Shown: positions 7,559 through 16,379, counted from the first letter of the stretch. The stretch is 64,000 nt of DNA from Clostridia bacterium (GCA_017410455.1 JAFQQT010000004.1:124001-188000), one strand, 5' to 3'. Notes: generated by a model not told the origin, from the letters alone. A program made the numbers and translations.

Positions 7559-8503
7559 TTACAGCAGGGTCATCTGCCCGCCATGGATGCGCAGGGAGGC
7601 GACCTTCCGCTCCGTCACGCGGTCCTGAGGCGTCAGCGCACCCACCAGCAGCGGGGATTCCGGATCGTGCAGGGCAGCCTGGCGCGTCACCACCGCGTCG
7701 CCGTGGTTGGCATAGCAGTACAGGCATCCGTTGCGGCAGGTGTCGTATTCGCCAATGTCGATGCTGGCGACGCATCCGCAGGCGCTGCGCTGGTTGGCGT
7801 CGCGGCGCGTCTGCAGCGGCTGGCCGACGATGCGGCTGATCACGTCGCCATCGATGCATGCGCCATGCACGACGCCGAACTCCGTCAGGTCGACCCGCTC
7901 CGAGCAGGTCTGCAGGGTCAGCCCACGGCGCGCGGCGGTTTCTGCGAAAGAGGCAGCCAGCCGGCGCATATCCGCCTCCGTGCAGCAGCGGGCGCCGCAT
8001 GCCTGCAGCCGGCTGCGGATCTTGGGATACAAGTCCAGGAAGCTGATGACGCAGCGATGCGTGCAGCCCGCCAGAGCCTCCGCCAGACGGGCGAAGTTCT
8101 CCGCGTGCCACTCGGGCGTGTAGCGTTCAGACAGCAGGATGGGGTCGTACCGCCAGACGAGGCGCTCCGCTCCGATGCGCCCGGCCAATGCCTGCATGGC
8201 GGCGATGCGCTCCTCCACCGGCGGCAGCGCGGTCTCCACATCCGCGCCGTAGCCGGTGAGCGTCATCTGCAGCAGATACGGGTAGCCCATGGCCTCCACC
8301 TGCGGCAGATGCGGCATGAGGGGCAGCGGGTTCTTCGTCCAGAACACGATGCAGTCCACCGTGTCCGGCGAGAGGGCGATGCGGCTGACCTGGCGCGGGT
8401 TCATCGGGTTGCGCACCAGCACGAACCCCTCCTGCAGGCGGCGCATGAACCACTCCAGGTAGCAGGCCGGGATATCCGTGCGGCGGCTGACGGAGAGGAT
8501 CAT
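7559..8503 (-). CDS. DUF1848 protein with C-terminal CX3CX2C cluster, end of CRISPR operon
   Basis: 314-residue DUF1848 protein of unknown function. The N-terminus carries the family signature (ILSVSRRTDIPACYLEWF, then VRNPMNPRQV and VFWTKNP). The C-terminal part has C242 and C244, then C256, C260 and C263 in CRNGCLYCYA, a CX3CX2C arrangement as in radical-SAM iron-sulfur sites but placed at the C-terminus. A [4Fe-4S] cluster is likely; SAM use is inference. The start overlaps the csm6 stop (ATGA), so it is the eighth gene of the CRISPR operon. DUF1848 genes also occur without CRISPR systems, so it could be a passenger. Confidence 0.85.
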   Translation of the reverse strand: MILSVSRRTDIPACYLEWFMRRLQEGFVLVRNPMNPRQVSRIALSPDTVDCIVFWTKNPLPLMPHLPQVEAMGYPYLLQMTLTGYGADVETALPPVEERIAAMQALAGRIGAERLVWRYDPILLSERYTPEWHAENFARLAEALAGCTHRCVISFLDLYPKIRSRLQACGARCCTEADMRRLAASFAETAARRGLTLQTCSERVDLTEFGVVHGACIDGDVISRIVGQPLQTRRDANQRSACGCVASIDIGEYDTCRNGCLYCYANHGDAVVTRQAALHDPESPLLVGALTPQDRVTERKVASLRIHGGQMTLL

Positions 8504-9855
8504 GACTGATCCCCCACCACCGCGTTCAGCAGGTCAATGATGTGGTCGTTCATGGGCCTGTAGCCCTGCGTAAGGCAGTCCTCCGCCATCCCGGCCGTCT
8601 TCATCAGGTGCTGCAGCACAGCGCGGATCTTCGTCATGATCTGACCAGCATCAACCTGCTTACCCGCGATCATCCTGTCAGAGAACGGAACGATCTCATG
8701 GGCGACGACGTTGCGGACCAGCATCTCAACATCGCGCAGATCCTTCAGCTTTTTGAAGATGTCGTCATCCGATACGCGGTGTTCGATCAGCTGAAGAATG
8801 CCGTCCGCCGCCAGCCAGCGGTCGCCGAGCTGGACCAGATCCGTATGCTGCTGCATCCAGGCCGGCATGTACTGGCCTTTGTTCCATTTGCGGGTGCTGC
8901 GGTAGGGCATCGAGTATTCGTCGGACAGCACGTCCATGCCGATCTCCGCCGCATACAGGATGCTCAGATTGTACAGCAGCGGCGTCAGCTTGCGCAGCAG
9001 GTCATCCACCGCGCCGCTCTTCTGGTCGATCTCCATGCCAAGGAAGTACTCCACGCACTGCCACAGGCGGTCTCCAGCGTGCGCCTTCAGCTCGTTCCCC
9101 CACAGCATCCCGCTTTGCGCCAGCTTGCTGCCGGCGGCCTCCAGGCGCATGCAGACGCGGTCCTCCGCACCGAGGATCGCCTGGCTCGCCTTGAAGGGCA
9201 TGCGGTTGTCTGCCAGGATCTTCGCGGCGTGGTAGTCCCCCGCTTCAATGCGCTCGCAGATGCGCTGCACGGCCATCTGCAGGGCATAGTTCAGCATGGG
9301 CTGCTCGCTGGTGCGGTTGGGCTGATCGGGCTCGTTGTCCTGATTGTCCTCCCAGTAGGTGTCCAGGTCGATGGCCTGGATCTCCCGCGCCTTCTGCACC
9401 GGCTTTTCCCGGAAGGCGCTGTTGCTCACCTGCACCAGCGTCACATTGAAGGGCAGCAGCTCCCGCAGGCAGGTCAGCGCCACCTGCATGCCGGCGGTGC
9501 CGGAGGTCACGTTGACCAGCAGGGTCGCCTGCGGATACTGCTCGTGGAGCCTCTCCAGCGCGACGCGGAACTTCGGAAAGAAGTACTCCATGGAGTGGGC
9601 CGCCACGCAGTCCTCATCGCGCATCCACTCCACGCGGATGTGGCGCGACGCATCGCTGCCGAACAGATGCCGGTTCAGCTGATCCAGCGTGTAGGCCAGT
9701 TCGCCCATGACGTCCTCCACCTGGCACACCGCCGCCGTCATGTAAGCCACGCAGAACTCCGGCTGATAGTGCCGCAGGATGTGCAGCCAGGCCGCATCGC
9801 GTGAGTTGGCGATAGGGTCGGACATGCCGATGGGTGAAAACAGTACGTACTTCAT
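8500..9855 (-). CDS. csm6: Csm6-like CARF-HEPN ribonuclease
   Basis: 451-residue CRISPR-associated ancillary ribonuclease. The N-terminal CARF domain (about 1-170) carries the ligand-binding motif NVTSGTAG starting at N115 and should bind cyclic oligoadenylate made by Cas10. The C-terminal HEPN domain has the catalytic RX4H motif at R381-H386 (RNVVAH). Activated Csm6 degrades RNA non-specifically, giving abortive-type defence. It lies directly after cas6 (1-base gap) and its stop overlaps the start of the DUF1848 gene. It could be called Csx1 in some schemes; the III-A context favours Csm6. Confidence 0.88.
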   Translation of the reverse strand: MKYVLFSPIGMSDPIANSRDAAWLHILRHYQPEFCVAYMTAAVCQVEDVMGELAYTLDQLNRHLFGSDASRHIRVEWMRDEDCVAAHSMEYFFPKFRVALERLHEQYPQATLLVNVTSGTAGMQVALTCLRELLPFNVTLVQVSNSAFREKPVQKAREIQAIDLDTYWEDNQDNEPDQPNRTSEQPMLNYALQMAVQRICERIEAGDYHAAKILADNRMPFKASQAILGAEDRVCMRLEAAGSKLAQSGMLWGNELKAHAGDRLWQCVEYFLGMEIDQKSGAVDDLLRKLTPLLYNLSILYAAEIGMDVLSDEYSMPYRSTRKWNKGQYMPAWMQQHTDLVQLGDRWLAADGILQLIEHRVSDDDIFKKLKDLRDVEMLVRNVVAHEIVPFSDRMIAGKQVDAGQIMTKIRAVLQHLMKTAGMAEDCLTQGYRPMNDHIIDLLNAVVGDQS

Positions 9856-9856
9856 A

Positions 9857-10612
9857 TCATTCGGCTCCTTTTCGTTCCACGGGGCTCACGCGGCAGCCGC
9901 CCATGCCCAGCGCGGCCTTCACGCCCACGCCGCACCAGGGCGCAAAGCTGAACAGCAGCTCCGCCAGGCGCAGCAGCGGGTCGGGGCCCTTCACATGCAG
10001 CTCCACATAGCCGGTGTAGCCATACAGGCGCGTGCCCTCCAGGGCGTAGCTGGCGGACTGCAGCTTGTAGCGCACGATGCGCGTCCGCTCGATGATCTGC
10101 CCGACGACCTCGTCATCCGCCAGCACGCTGTCCGGCTGCACGGTGCACAGCCGCTGCTGGATGCTGCGGGCGATCAGCTCCACCGTGGGGTACAGCGCGT
10201 GGCTGCCCGCCACATGGTGGGTGGTGGCAGTGCAGAAGGTGATGCGCAGCCGCTCGCAGGAGGCCTCCTTCAGGAAGAAATCCCGCGTGAAGGCCTGCAG
10301 GGGCGTCACCTCGTGGGTCACGGCCTCCACCGTCAGCGTTTCATTCAGCTTGCGGCATGTCCATGCGCTGCCCTCCGTCAGCAGCGGGCGGAACACCTCC
10401 GCCAGCTCGTCCGACAGCGCGGAAACGTGCCACAGCAGCGTTCCCTCCCGCGTCACCTCCAGCCATTGGGCGAAGGGGCGGGCAGACTCCGTGTGCAGCG
10501 CCTCCTGCCACGGTGCGGGCAGCTTCTCCATCAGCATGCCGTGCATCAGCGACCCCCACTGGGGCGTTGGCGGGGATTTGGGCGCAGCAAAGCGCAATGT
10601 CCATCTTTCCAT
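9857..10612 (-). CDS. cas6: Cas6 CRISPR RNA endoribonuclease
   Basis: 251-residue RAMP-fold endonuclease that cuts precursor crRNA within the repeats. The C-terminal glycine-rich motif GVGVKAALGMGG is diagnostic, with the second ferredoxin-like domain before it. H24 in GSLMHG is a candidate general base. ATG at 10612 is chosen because AAAGGAAC precedes it and the family sequence begins at MERWTLRF; an open reading further upstream is not Cas6-like. A 132-base gap, the only sizeable one in the operon, separates it from csm5. Confidence 0.83.
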   Translation of the reverse strand: MERWTLRFAAPKSPPTPQWGSLMHGMLMEKLPAPWQEALHTESARPFAQWLEVTREGTLLWHVSALSDELAEVFRPLLTEGSAWTCRKLNETLTVEAVTHEVTPLQAFTRDFFLKEASCERLRITFCTATTHHVAGSHALYPTVELIARSIQQRLCTVQPDSVLADDEVVGQIIERTRIVRYKLQSASYALEGTRLYGYTGYVELHVKGPDPLLRLAELLFSFAPWCGVGVKAALGMGGCRVSPVERKGAE

Positions 10613-10744
10613 GGTGGTTCCTTTCAGAAATGGGTGGTTGACCCCTTGCGGGGAGGTGTTGAGAAAGGAAGATTTATTTTGACTTTCAACGCTTTCGTCC
10701 CCTCCTGCGGGCCGCCCACCAGCGCAGACAGCCCGCATCCGGGG
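10613..10744 (-). other. Gap inside CRISPR operon with small hairpin
   Basis: The only real gap in the eight-gene operon. It contains the cas6 ribosome site and a CCCC-GCAA-GGGG mini-hairpin (10642-10653, minus-strand reading), with a GTTGAGAAAG string 3' of it on the plus strand. This resembles the hairpin core of some type III repeats, but only one copy is present. Confidence 0.3.
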
Positions 10745-11815
10745 TTATGTGAATTTCAGCTCGCACACGCCCAGGGGCTGCAGACTGCCGTTGACCAGCA
10801 CGGCCTTGCGGCAATAAGGCGCGCGCAGGCTCATGGCGGCGGGCTTGTAGGTGGCGAACTTGCGCGTCAGGAAATTGTGTACATGCTCGCGCACCTCCGC
10901 GCCGCCCCGGGCGTAGACCAGCGTGTGCTGCTGGAAGCCCGTGCCCGCGCCCAGCACGATGGGCACCGTTCCCTCGCTCATCTGCACAGGTTTCACCGTC
11001 ACGAAGCTGCTGTTGTACTCGCTCTCCAGCCGGTTCTGCCAGTCGGTCAGGCACGCGCTGATGAACGCCAGCGGATCGCCGAGCCGCTCCGGCCAGATGC
11101 TGTGATCGATGGTCAGGTAGAAATGGGTGGTTGCGCCCGGGTCGACGCATTCGCACAGCAGACCCACCTCACGCACAGAGCCATTCTCCGCGACCCATCT
11201 GCGGCGGCGGATGCAGGTGGAGCCCTCCGCAAAGGGCGCGCTGTCGGACACCTGAATGGCGCGCAGCAGGTCGTTGACGGCGTTGTCCGGCTTGTCCTTT
11301 TCAACGCGCAGCACCCGCAGCGCAAGCTCCCAGGGCTGACTGCTCCATTGTCCCAGCGCTTCCAGGACGCTGCTGTGCTGACCGGCATGCATCATCTTCG
11401 CCAGCATCGCCGTGCGGATGGCGCCCTTGATGCTGCTGCCGGGGATATAGGCCCGCCCATCCGGGGTGGCGATGTGCATCTGCAGCATGCCGTTGCCCTT
11501 GGTCTGCGCGTACTCCCTGGCAACAGGAATAGTGCGCAGGGGCCAGCGGAACGGCATATACCGCCCCTGTGCGCCGATCTCATGCAGGACATTGATCAGA
11601 TCCCGTTTGCCACTGGCAATCTCCTGCTGGAAGGCCCCGATATGTTTATGCTCCAGCAGATACGCAAACATCGCGGCTGTATCCGGCAGGATGATGTTTC
11701 CATCCTCATTCACATACTCCATGCGGTTCAGCTTCGTGCCCGAGCCGATGAAGAGCGGCGAGCGCAGGCGGATCTCCACCCGGTAGCGGACGAGATGTCC
11801 CATCTTCACGCTCAT
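10745..11815 (-). CDS. csm5: Csm5 RAMP protein
   Basis: 356-residue RAMP subunit that caps the 3' end of the Csm crRNA filament. Visible features are the N-terminal strand YRVEIRLRSPLFIGSG, the conserved PGSSIKGAIR glycine-rich loop near residue 125 and a second RAMP domain in the C-terminal half. ATG 11815 overlaps the csm4 stop (ATGA), so translation is coupled. Position after csm4 and before cas6 matches canonical III-A operons. The nearest alternative start is the ATG four codons downstream. Confidence 0.87.
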   Translation of the reverse strand: MSVKMGHLVRYRVEIRLRSPLFIGSGTKLNRMEYVNEDGNIILPDTAAMFAYLLEHKHIGAFQQEIASGKRDLINVLHEIGAQGRYMPFRWPLRTIPVAREYAQTKGNGMLQMHIATPDGRAYIPGSSIKGAIRTAMLAKMMHAGQHSSVLEALGQWSSQPWELALRVLRVEKDKPDNAVNDLLRAIQVSDSAPFAEGSTCIRRRRWVAENGSVREVGLLCECVDPGATTHFYLTIDHSIWPERLGDPLAFISACLTDWQNRLESEYNSSFVTVKPVQMSEGTVPIVLGAGTGFQQHTLVYARGGAEVREHVHNFLTRKFATYKPAAMSLRAPYCRKAVLVNGSLQPLGVCELKFT

Positions 11816-12840
11816 ACACGCACCCCCAGGAACATGCCGTAGGCGTAGCGCCACACGGGATGGGGCAGGTTCTCGCCCACGTTCATCAGCTGGCCGGCAA
11901 AGCGCCTGTCAAAGGTCGCGCCCGGCCCCATGAGCCACACCGTGCGCTTGCGCACCGAGGGTGCCTCCGCGCTGCGGACGAATCCGCCACGCCGCACCAG
12001 CATGTAGGCTGTCACGTCCGATTCGATCACCGCGTCCAGCTCATCATCAGCAGGCAGCGCGGTGGTCAGCAGCATCTGCACGGGGGCTTCGGCCGCATCC
12101 AAGGCAGCTTTGATGGCTTCGTCTGCCTCCGAGGCCATCCAGGCGAACTTGCCCCAACCGGAGGATGCCTTGCCGCCCAGCCCCTCGTAGGACAGGCGGG
12201 TCAGCCCCTCCTCGAAGAGAGCGCGGGCCTCATCATCCGCATGAACGATGACGTACAGGCCGCAGCCCTCCGCAAACCGGAAGCCGGACACGCGGTAGGG
12301 CTTGCTCTGCACATCGTCCCGCAGGTTGACGCGTGTCTCCGCGAAGGACTCGCCAAAGCTGACTGGATTTGGCTCCGCCGTGCCCCGCAGGTAGGCGGGC
12401 ACTTCGCCCAGGGTGACATACTGCACCTGTTTGAACAGCTTGCGGCGGGCGGGATCCTCCATGTCGGGCACGGGCTGTGCTGCCGCTGCGCTCGCCGCCT
12501 TTTCCTTGAGGTGCTTCATTTTCTTGTAGGAAATGTGCTTCTGTGGCTTCGGCGCAGGTTTTGCCGTCGGTTCCTCCATCCGCTGGCTGACGGGCCGCGG
12601 GAAGTACAGCACATCGCCGCGGAAGGGCATGGCGTCGCTCATGCGGAACCGTCCCTGCTGCGCGGCCTCCGTCAGCTGCTGCGCCTGACCGTCGCCGCTG
12701 GCCATGAGCGCATGGAACAGGGCGGAAAACAGCGTGTCTGCGCGGAAGGTCATCCTTTCGCCCACAAGCCCTGCGCCACCCGCGTCCGAGCCGAAGCGCA
12801 CCGCCGTGGTGAAGTTCAGCTTATAGATCCTCGGCGCCAA
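11812..12840 (-). CDS. csm4: Csm4 RAMP protein
   Basis: 342-residue RAMP subunit that binds the 5' handle of crRNA and contacts Cas10. The N-terminal YKLNFTTAVRFG strand and the FRADTLFSALFHAL motif are typical of Csm4, as is the C-terminal glycine-rich segment (GLGGKASSGWGKF). The start is probably TTG at 12840: no ATG or GTG occurs in frame before the first conserved strand. The gene overlaps the end of csm3 by 20 bases and overlaps csm5 by 4. A lysine/alanine-rich loop near residues 95-120 appears to be an insertion. Confidence 0.86.
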   Translation of the reverse strand: MAPRIYKLNFTTAVRFGSDAGGAGLVGERMTFRADTLFSALFHALMASGDGQAQQLTEAAQQGRFRMSDAMPFRGDVLYFPRPVSQRMEEPTAKPAPKPQKHISYKKMKHLKEKAASAAAAQPVPDMEDPARRKLFKQVQYVTLGEVPAYLRGTAEPNPVSFGESFAETRVNLRDDVQSKPYRVSGFRFAEGCGLYVIVHADDEARALFEEGLTRLSYEGLGGKASSGWGKFAWMASEADEAIKAALDAAEAPVQMLLTTALPADDELDAVIESDVTAYMLVRRGGFVRSAEAPSVRKRTVWLMGPGATFDRRFAGQLMNVGENLPHPVWRYAYGMFLGVRV

Positions 12841-13513
12841 TGTCGCTCACATCCTTAAAGCAGTCCTTGATATCCCCGATGCCAACGCCCTCGGGCAGTT
12901 TACCCAGCATGCACTGGACGCTGAAGTCCTTCAGGCATACACGGCCGTAACCACGAGTACCGCTGCCGCCCAGGTAATCCAGGTTGAGCAGCTTACAGCC
13001 CTCGGCCAGGGTCTGCATGTCCTCCAGCAGCTCCGCGCCGTTCTCCAGCGTGTAGTACCATACCACGCGGAACTCCGCGCCGCGCACAATGCGCTCCATG
13101 TCGCGGGGCTTGGCGACGGAGGTGGCACGGTTGATGGTATTCTCCTTCTTGATCTCCGTCAGGCCGCCGCGGCGGATCATCTCCTCCGCATTGCTCACGA
13201 AGGCGTCGGAGAACTGCAGACGCGCCGCACGCACGCCAACGCTGTCCTTGCCGGGGGTGCCGAAGAGGCGGCAGATCGGCTCTGCATCCTTCTCGCAGCT
13301 GTTCAGCGGACCGGAGCCGTCGCTGCGGCTGCGCGCCAGAAGCGTGCGCATCTTGCCCTTCAGGGACGTACCGGGGATGTAGGGCTGGCCCGTGAACGCA
13401 TCGCGCACGACGGGATTATCCAGCGCACCGATGGCCGCAAAGCCATTGCTATTGCCGATGTGCAGTCCTGTCACGACCCGCAGTGTACATGTGATCCTGA
13501 TCTTTGCGTACAT
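12821..13513 (-). CDS. csm3: Csm3 backbone RAMP with target-RNA nuclease site
   Basis: 230-residue RAMP subunit that forms the repeated backbone of the Csm complex and cleaves target RNA at 6-nt steps. The catalytic aspartate is D32 in IGALDNPVVRD, equivalent to D33 of characterised Csm3, and the PGTSLKGKMR loop follows at about 49-58. The C-terminal LDYLGGSGTRGYG glycine-rich motif is also present. ATG 13513 lies one base after the csm2 stop. The active-site conservation predicts a working RNA-cleaving backbone. Confidence 0.92.
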   Translation of the reverse strand: MYAKIRITCTLRVVTGLHIGNSNGFAAIGALDNPVVRDAFTGQPYIPGTSLKGKMRTLLARSRSDGSGPLNSCEKDAEPICRLFGTPGKDSVGVRAARLQFSDAFVSNAEEMIRRGGLTEIKKENTINRATSVAKPRDMERIVRGAEFRVVWYYTLENGAELLEDMQTLAEGCKLLNLDYLGGSGTRGYGRVCLKDFSVQCMLGKLPEGVGIGDIKDCFKDVSDIGAEDL

Positions 13514-13514
13514 A

Positions 13515-13928
13515 TCAGTTTCCCTTCTTCCCAAGCATCGTTTCGTAATAGCGCTGATAGGCGACCAGCGCCTCGAAGTAGTGGTAGAACTCGATGAACG
13601 AGCCCCGCGTCGCAGCTGCCATAACGGCGTCAAGCTCGCTGAGCAGCTCCGTTTCATCGATGAAGCTCCTGATCTGATCCTTGCGCTCCTCGCGGCCGAT
13701 CTCGTATACGATGCGCACCTTCGCCGCCAGCAGCTGATTGATCTGTTCACCGGACAACCGTTCTTCGCGGCTGATGCTCACCTCGTTGAACAGATCCGTC
13801 AGCAGCGCAAACATGGAGCGGAGCTTCGTCTTGGTGATGGAATTGTTCCTTTCGGTCAGGCTGCGCATCACGCGGTCCGCCCTGGCCACGTTTTCAGCGC
13901 GGATTCCCATGCCCTTCTCCTGCGTCAT
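13515..13928 (-). CDS. csm2: Csm2 small subunit
   Basis: 137-residue helical small subunit that lines the second filament of the Csm complex. The sequence is all-helical, with the conserved KLRSMFALLTDLFNE region and the C-terminal FYHYFEALVAYQRYY helix seen in Csm2 proteins. The start overlaps the cas10 stop by 4 bases. Identity rests on helix pattern, size and position between cas10 and csm3. Confidence 0.87.
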   Translation of the reverse strand: MTQEKGMGIRAENVARADRVMRSLTERNNSITKTKLRSMFALLTDLFNEVSISREERLSGEQINQLLAAKVRIVYEIGREERKDQIRSFIDETELLSELDAVMAAATRGSFIEFYHYFEALVAYQRYYETMLGKKGN

Positions 13929-16186
13929 TCTTGCGTGTTCTCCTTTCTGTTGGCATACACGTGCAGCAGAATCGCCGTACGCAGCGCCCGGTTCTCTTCT
14001 TCATCTTCCGCCCAGCGGAGGATCTGCTGAACCGCCTCGCCCAGCGCATCACGCTCAATGAGGGACGCCTCGTCCCCACGTATGCGCAGCTGCTCCATCC
14101 GGCGGGCAAGCGTGTATGCCAGGCGGGCGATCGCCATGGGGTTGCCAGTGCGGCTTTCGTCGTCCTTCATGTCCCGCAGGCATGTCAGGATCTGGTACAG
14201 CGCGCCATTGCCACTGTCGCCTGCGAGGGTGAAGTGCCGCGCCAGCATCGGCAGCTTGGTCAGCACCCGCTCGCGCAGCGTTGTCCAGCGGAATGCGAAA
14301 TCGCCGGGGCTGCCGCCGCTTTCCTCCTCGCCGAACAGGGCGATGGCATTCTTCCCGCCCCCGGCCTCCACATGGGCTTTCGCGGCGTTTTCCAGCTGGC
14401 CAGCACTTTCGGCCATCATGCTGACAGGCTCCTTGCCATGGTAAATTCCCATGCCGCCCGAGAGCGTCACCGCGCCGCCGGTATAGCGGCTGAAGGCTTC
14501 CTCCAGCCGCAGGCCGGCTTCCATTATGTCATTCCATGCCCCGATGATGAACACATCGTCGCCGCCGGAATAGACCACCGCCACCTCCAGCGGGCGGCTT
14601 TCGCCCATGTTGCCCAGCCAGTCCTGCGTGACGGCCTGGCCCAGAATGGCGTTGATCTCCCGCTGGAAGAAGGTCGATATCGCCGTTGACAGCGCCATAT
14701 AGCGCGGCAGGGTGACGTAGCGGTCCGGGGCCTTCGTGCCCGGCATGCGCAGCCCCCCGGCGAACAGGCTCCCCAGGTTGTCCACGTCCATGCGCATCAC
14801 ACCCAGCCGCTTCACCCCGCAGGAACGCGCCGCCAGATCCGCAAAGGTGACCGACAGGCCATTCTCCCCTGCAGCCTGATAATTACCCACATGCAGCCGG
14901 TGCGCCCGGGGCAGCTCCGGCACCATCGCGTTGACCGGATAGCAGCGCACAGCGCCCTGATTCATGAGGTTCTGCGCCTCCGGGAGCGTTTCACTCCGCA
15001 GCCAGCAGCCGCCCGGCAGGGGCAGCGCATCCGGCTTTTCCTCCCGGCTGACGAGCAGCACTTCCAGCCCGGCCACTTCCCGGGAGAAGGCCTCGAGCCT
15101 GCTGCACATGCCGCACAGTGCTTCGCCGTTGCTGCGGGTGACCAGTTCACCCTGATGGCCGCATATGACGCACTCGCGAAGGCCGTCCCCCTTGCCGCCG
15201 GCATTCAGGCGGCGGATGTCCTCGGCGCTGTAACGGTTGAGCTTCCTGCGCGAGATCATCCGGCTCACTTCGCTGAAGATGGCCGAGTACCCGCGCTTTC
15301 CGCTGCCGCACAGTTCCGCCGCGCTGGCACAGGCCCAGCCGCTGGCCAGGTACAGCGAGCCGCCGAATCGCTCCAGCAGGAAGCGGTTCGCCTCGCGGAT
15401 CAGCTCGCTGACGGCTGCCTGCGCCTCCTCCGTGTCCTGCAGCAGCAGGTACGCCTTGCCGCCGCCGACGTAAACCACATTGGCGCGGGAGAGCCCACAG
15501 CGGTCCAGCGCCTCATCCACCAGATGCTCCATGAGCACCGACAGGTAGAACGAGCGGCTGCGCAGCCCTTTGAGCGCCCCTCGGTTGGAGATGGTGTAGA
15601 TGAACGCCTGTATGCCGGAGAGATCGAAGCCCCACAGGCGATAAATGCTGTCATGCCTGCCGACGCGGCTGGCAGGCTTCCGGGCGGCATAGCGCTCCGC
15701 AGCGCAGCCGATGGCCGCTGCAGCCCTGCATGCCAGGTACAGGGGCACATCCCTCCGGTCAGCTGCCGCGCCACTCTCCGGCACATGGCTAAAGCAGCTT
15801 TCCATGGCGTCCAGCAGGCAGCTGGCGTAATCAGCCTCCCATGGCATGCGGCCGGACAGGGCTTCCCACCGCGCCAGAAGTTCGCGGTAGTCCTCCTCCG
15901 TATTGACGGCTTCCTCCACCGGATACTGCACCGTCTCATGAGCCCAGTTGGCGCGAAGAACCTGCCTGCCCCCGCGCCCGTTCAGGTGATTGAAGATGCT
16001 CTCCAGCGGCGCGATGCCATCCGCCTGCGGTGCTTCCATGGCCTGTGTCAGGGCGAAGTTCACAATCTCCGCAAGCCCCGGGGCCAGATCTCTGGCCGGC
16101 TTCGGCGCAACGCCCGCACGCACCGCAAGCCGTTCCAGCACTTGCGACATACAGCTGCACAGCAAATTCCAAGTCGTTCTATGCAT
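13925..16186 (-). CDS. cas10: Cas10/Csm1 with cyclase GGDD motif, apparently no HD nuclease motif
   Basis: 753-residue large subunit of the type III-A effector. Palm domain 1 starts at the FDLSGIQAFIY motif (near residue 190). A zinc ribbon has C339, C342, C358 and C361. Palm 2 contains MRMDVDNLGSLF and the cyclase motif GGDD at 541-544, so cyclic oligoadenylate synthesis is expected. About 185 residues precede Palm 1, but no histidine-aspartate doublet of the N-terminal HD nuclease type is present there, and the place of the usual DHS-type motif reads RRDVPLYLACRAAAA. DNase activity is therefore unlikely. First gene of the operon; promoter at 16236-16264. Confidence 0.92.
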   Translation of the reverse strand: MHRTTWNLLCSCMSQVLERLAVRAGVAPKPARDLAPGLAEIVNFALTQAMEAPQADGIAPLESIFNHLNGRGGRQVLRANWAHETVQYPVEEAVNTEEDYRELLARWEALSGRMPWEADYASCLLDAMESCFSHVPESGAAADRRDVPLYLACRAAAAIGCAAERYAARKPASRVGRHDSIYRLWGFDLSGIQAFIYTISNRGALKGLRSRSFYLSVLMEHLVDEALDRCGLSRANVVYVGGGKAYLLLQDTEEAQAAVSELIREANRFLLERFGGSLYLASGWACASAAELCGSGKRGYSAIFSEVSRMISRRKLNRYSAEDIRRLNAGGKGDGLRECVICGHQGELVTRSNGEALCGMCSRLEAFSREVAGLEVLLVSREEKPDALPLPGGCWLRSETLPEAQNLMNQGAVRCYPVNAMVPELPRAHRLHVGNYQAAGENGLSVTFADLAARSCGVKRLGVMRMDVDNLGSLFAGGLRMPGTKAPDRYVTLPRYMALSTAISTFFQREINAILGQAVTQDWLGNMGESRPLEVAVVYSGGDDVFIIGAWNDIMEAGLRLEEAFSRYTGGAVTLSGGMGIYHGKEPVSMMAESAGQLENAAKAHVEAGGGKNAIALFGEEESGGSPGDFAFRWTTLRERVLTKLPMLARHFTLAGDSGNGALYQILTCLRDMKDDESRTGNPMAIARLAYTLARRMEQLRIRGDEASLIERDALGEAVQQILRWAEDEEENRALRTAILLHVYANRKENTQE

Positions 16187-16235
16187 AATTCACGCTCCCT
16201 TGCCTGTATGAAAACGATGCTCTGCTTTGGGAAAA

Positions 16236-16264
16236 AGTATAGCACAAAGCATGCTGCATTGCAA
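16236..16264 (-). promoter_or_regulatory. Promoter of the CRISPR (csm) operon
   Basis: On the minus strand TTGCAA (16264-16259), a 17-base spacer and TATACT (16241-16236), 50 bases upstream of the cas10 start. No other promoter-like site of this quality was noticed inside the operon. Confidence 0.8.
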
Positions 16265-16379
16265 CTTTCTGCCCGTGATGGACATTTTCAATACGAAAGA
16301 ATGTTTTTTTCACAAATATCAGCTATTATTCACAGTTCTGTGTTATGATATAGAAGCAATCCTTTCCTAAGGAGTTCTT

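Noticed and set aside
10642-10653. CRISPR repeat in the csm5-cas6 gap
   Set aside because: Only one short hairpin; no second copy or spacer-like spacing in the window.
9779-11842. 687-residue plus-strand frame within the CRISPR operon
   Set aside because: It crosses three minus-strand genes with strong family motifs and the gap between csm5 and cas6.
15640-15660. HD motif in Cas10 (GRHDSIY)
   Set aside because: It lies directly before the Palm 1 FDLSGIQ motif, not in the N-terminal nuclease domain, and lacks the following residues of HD domains.
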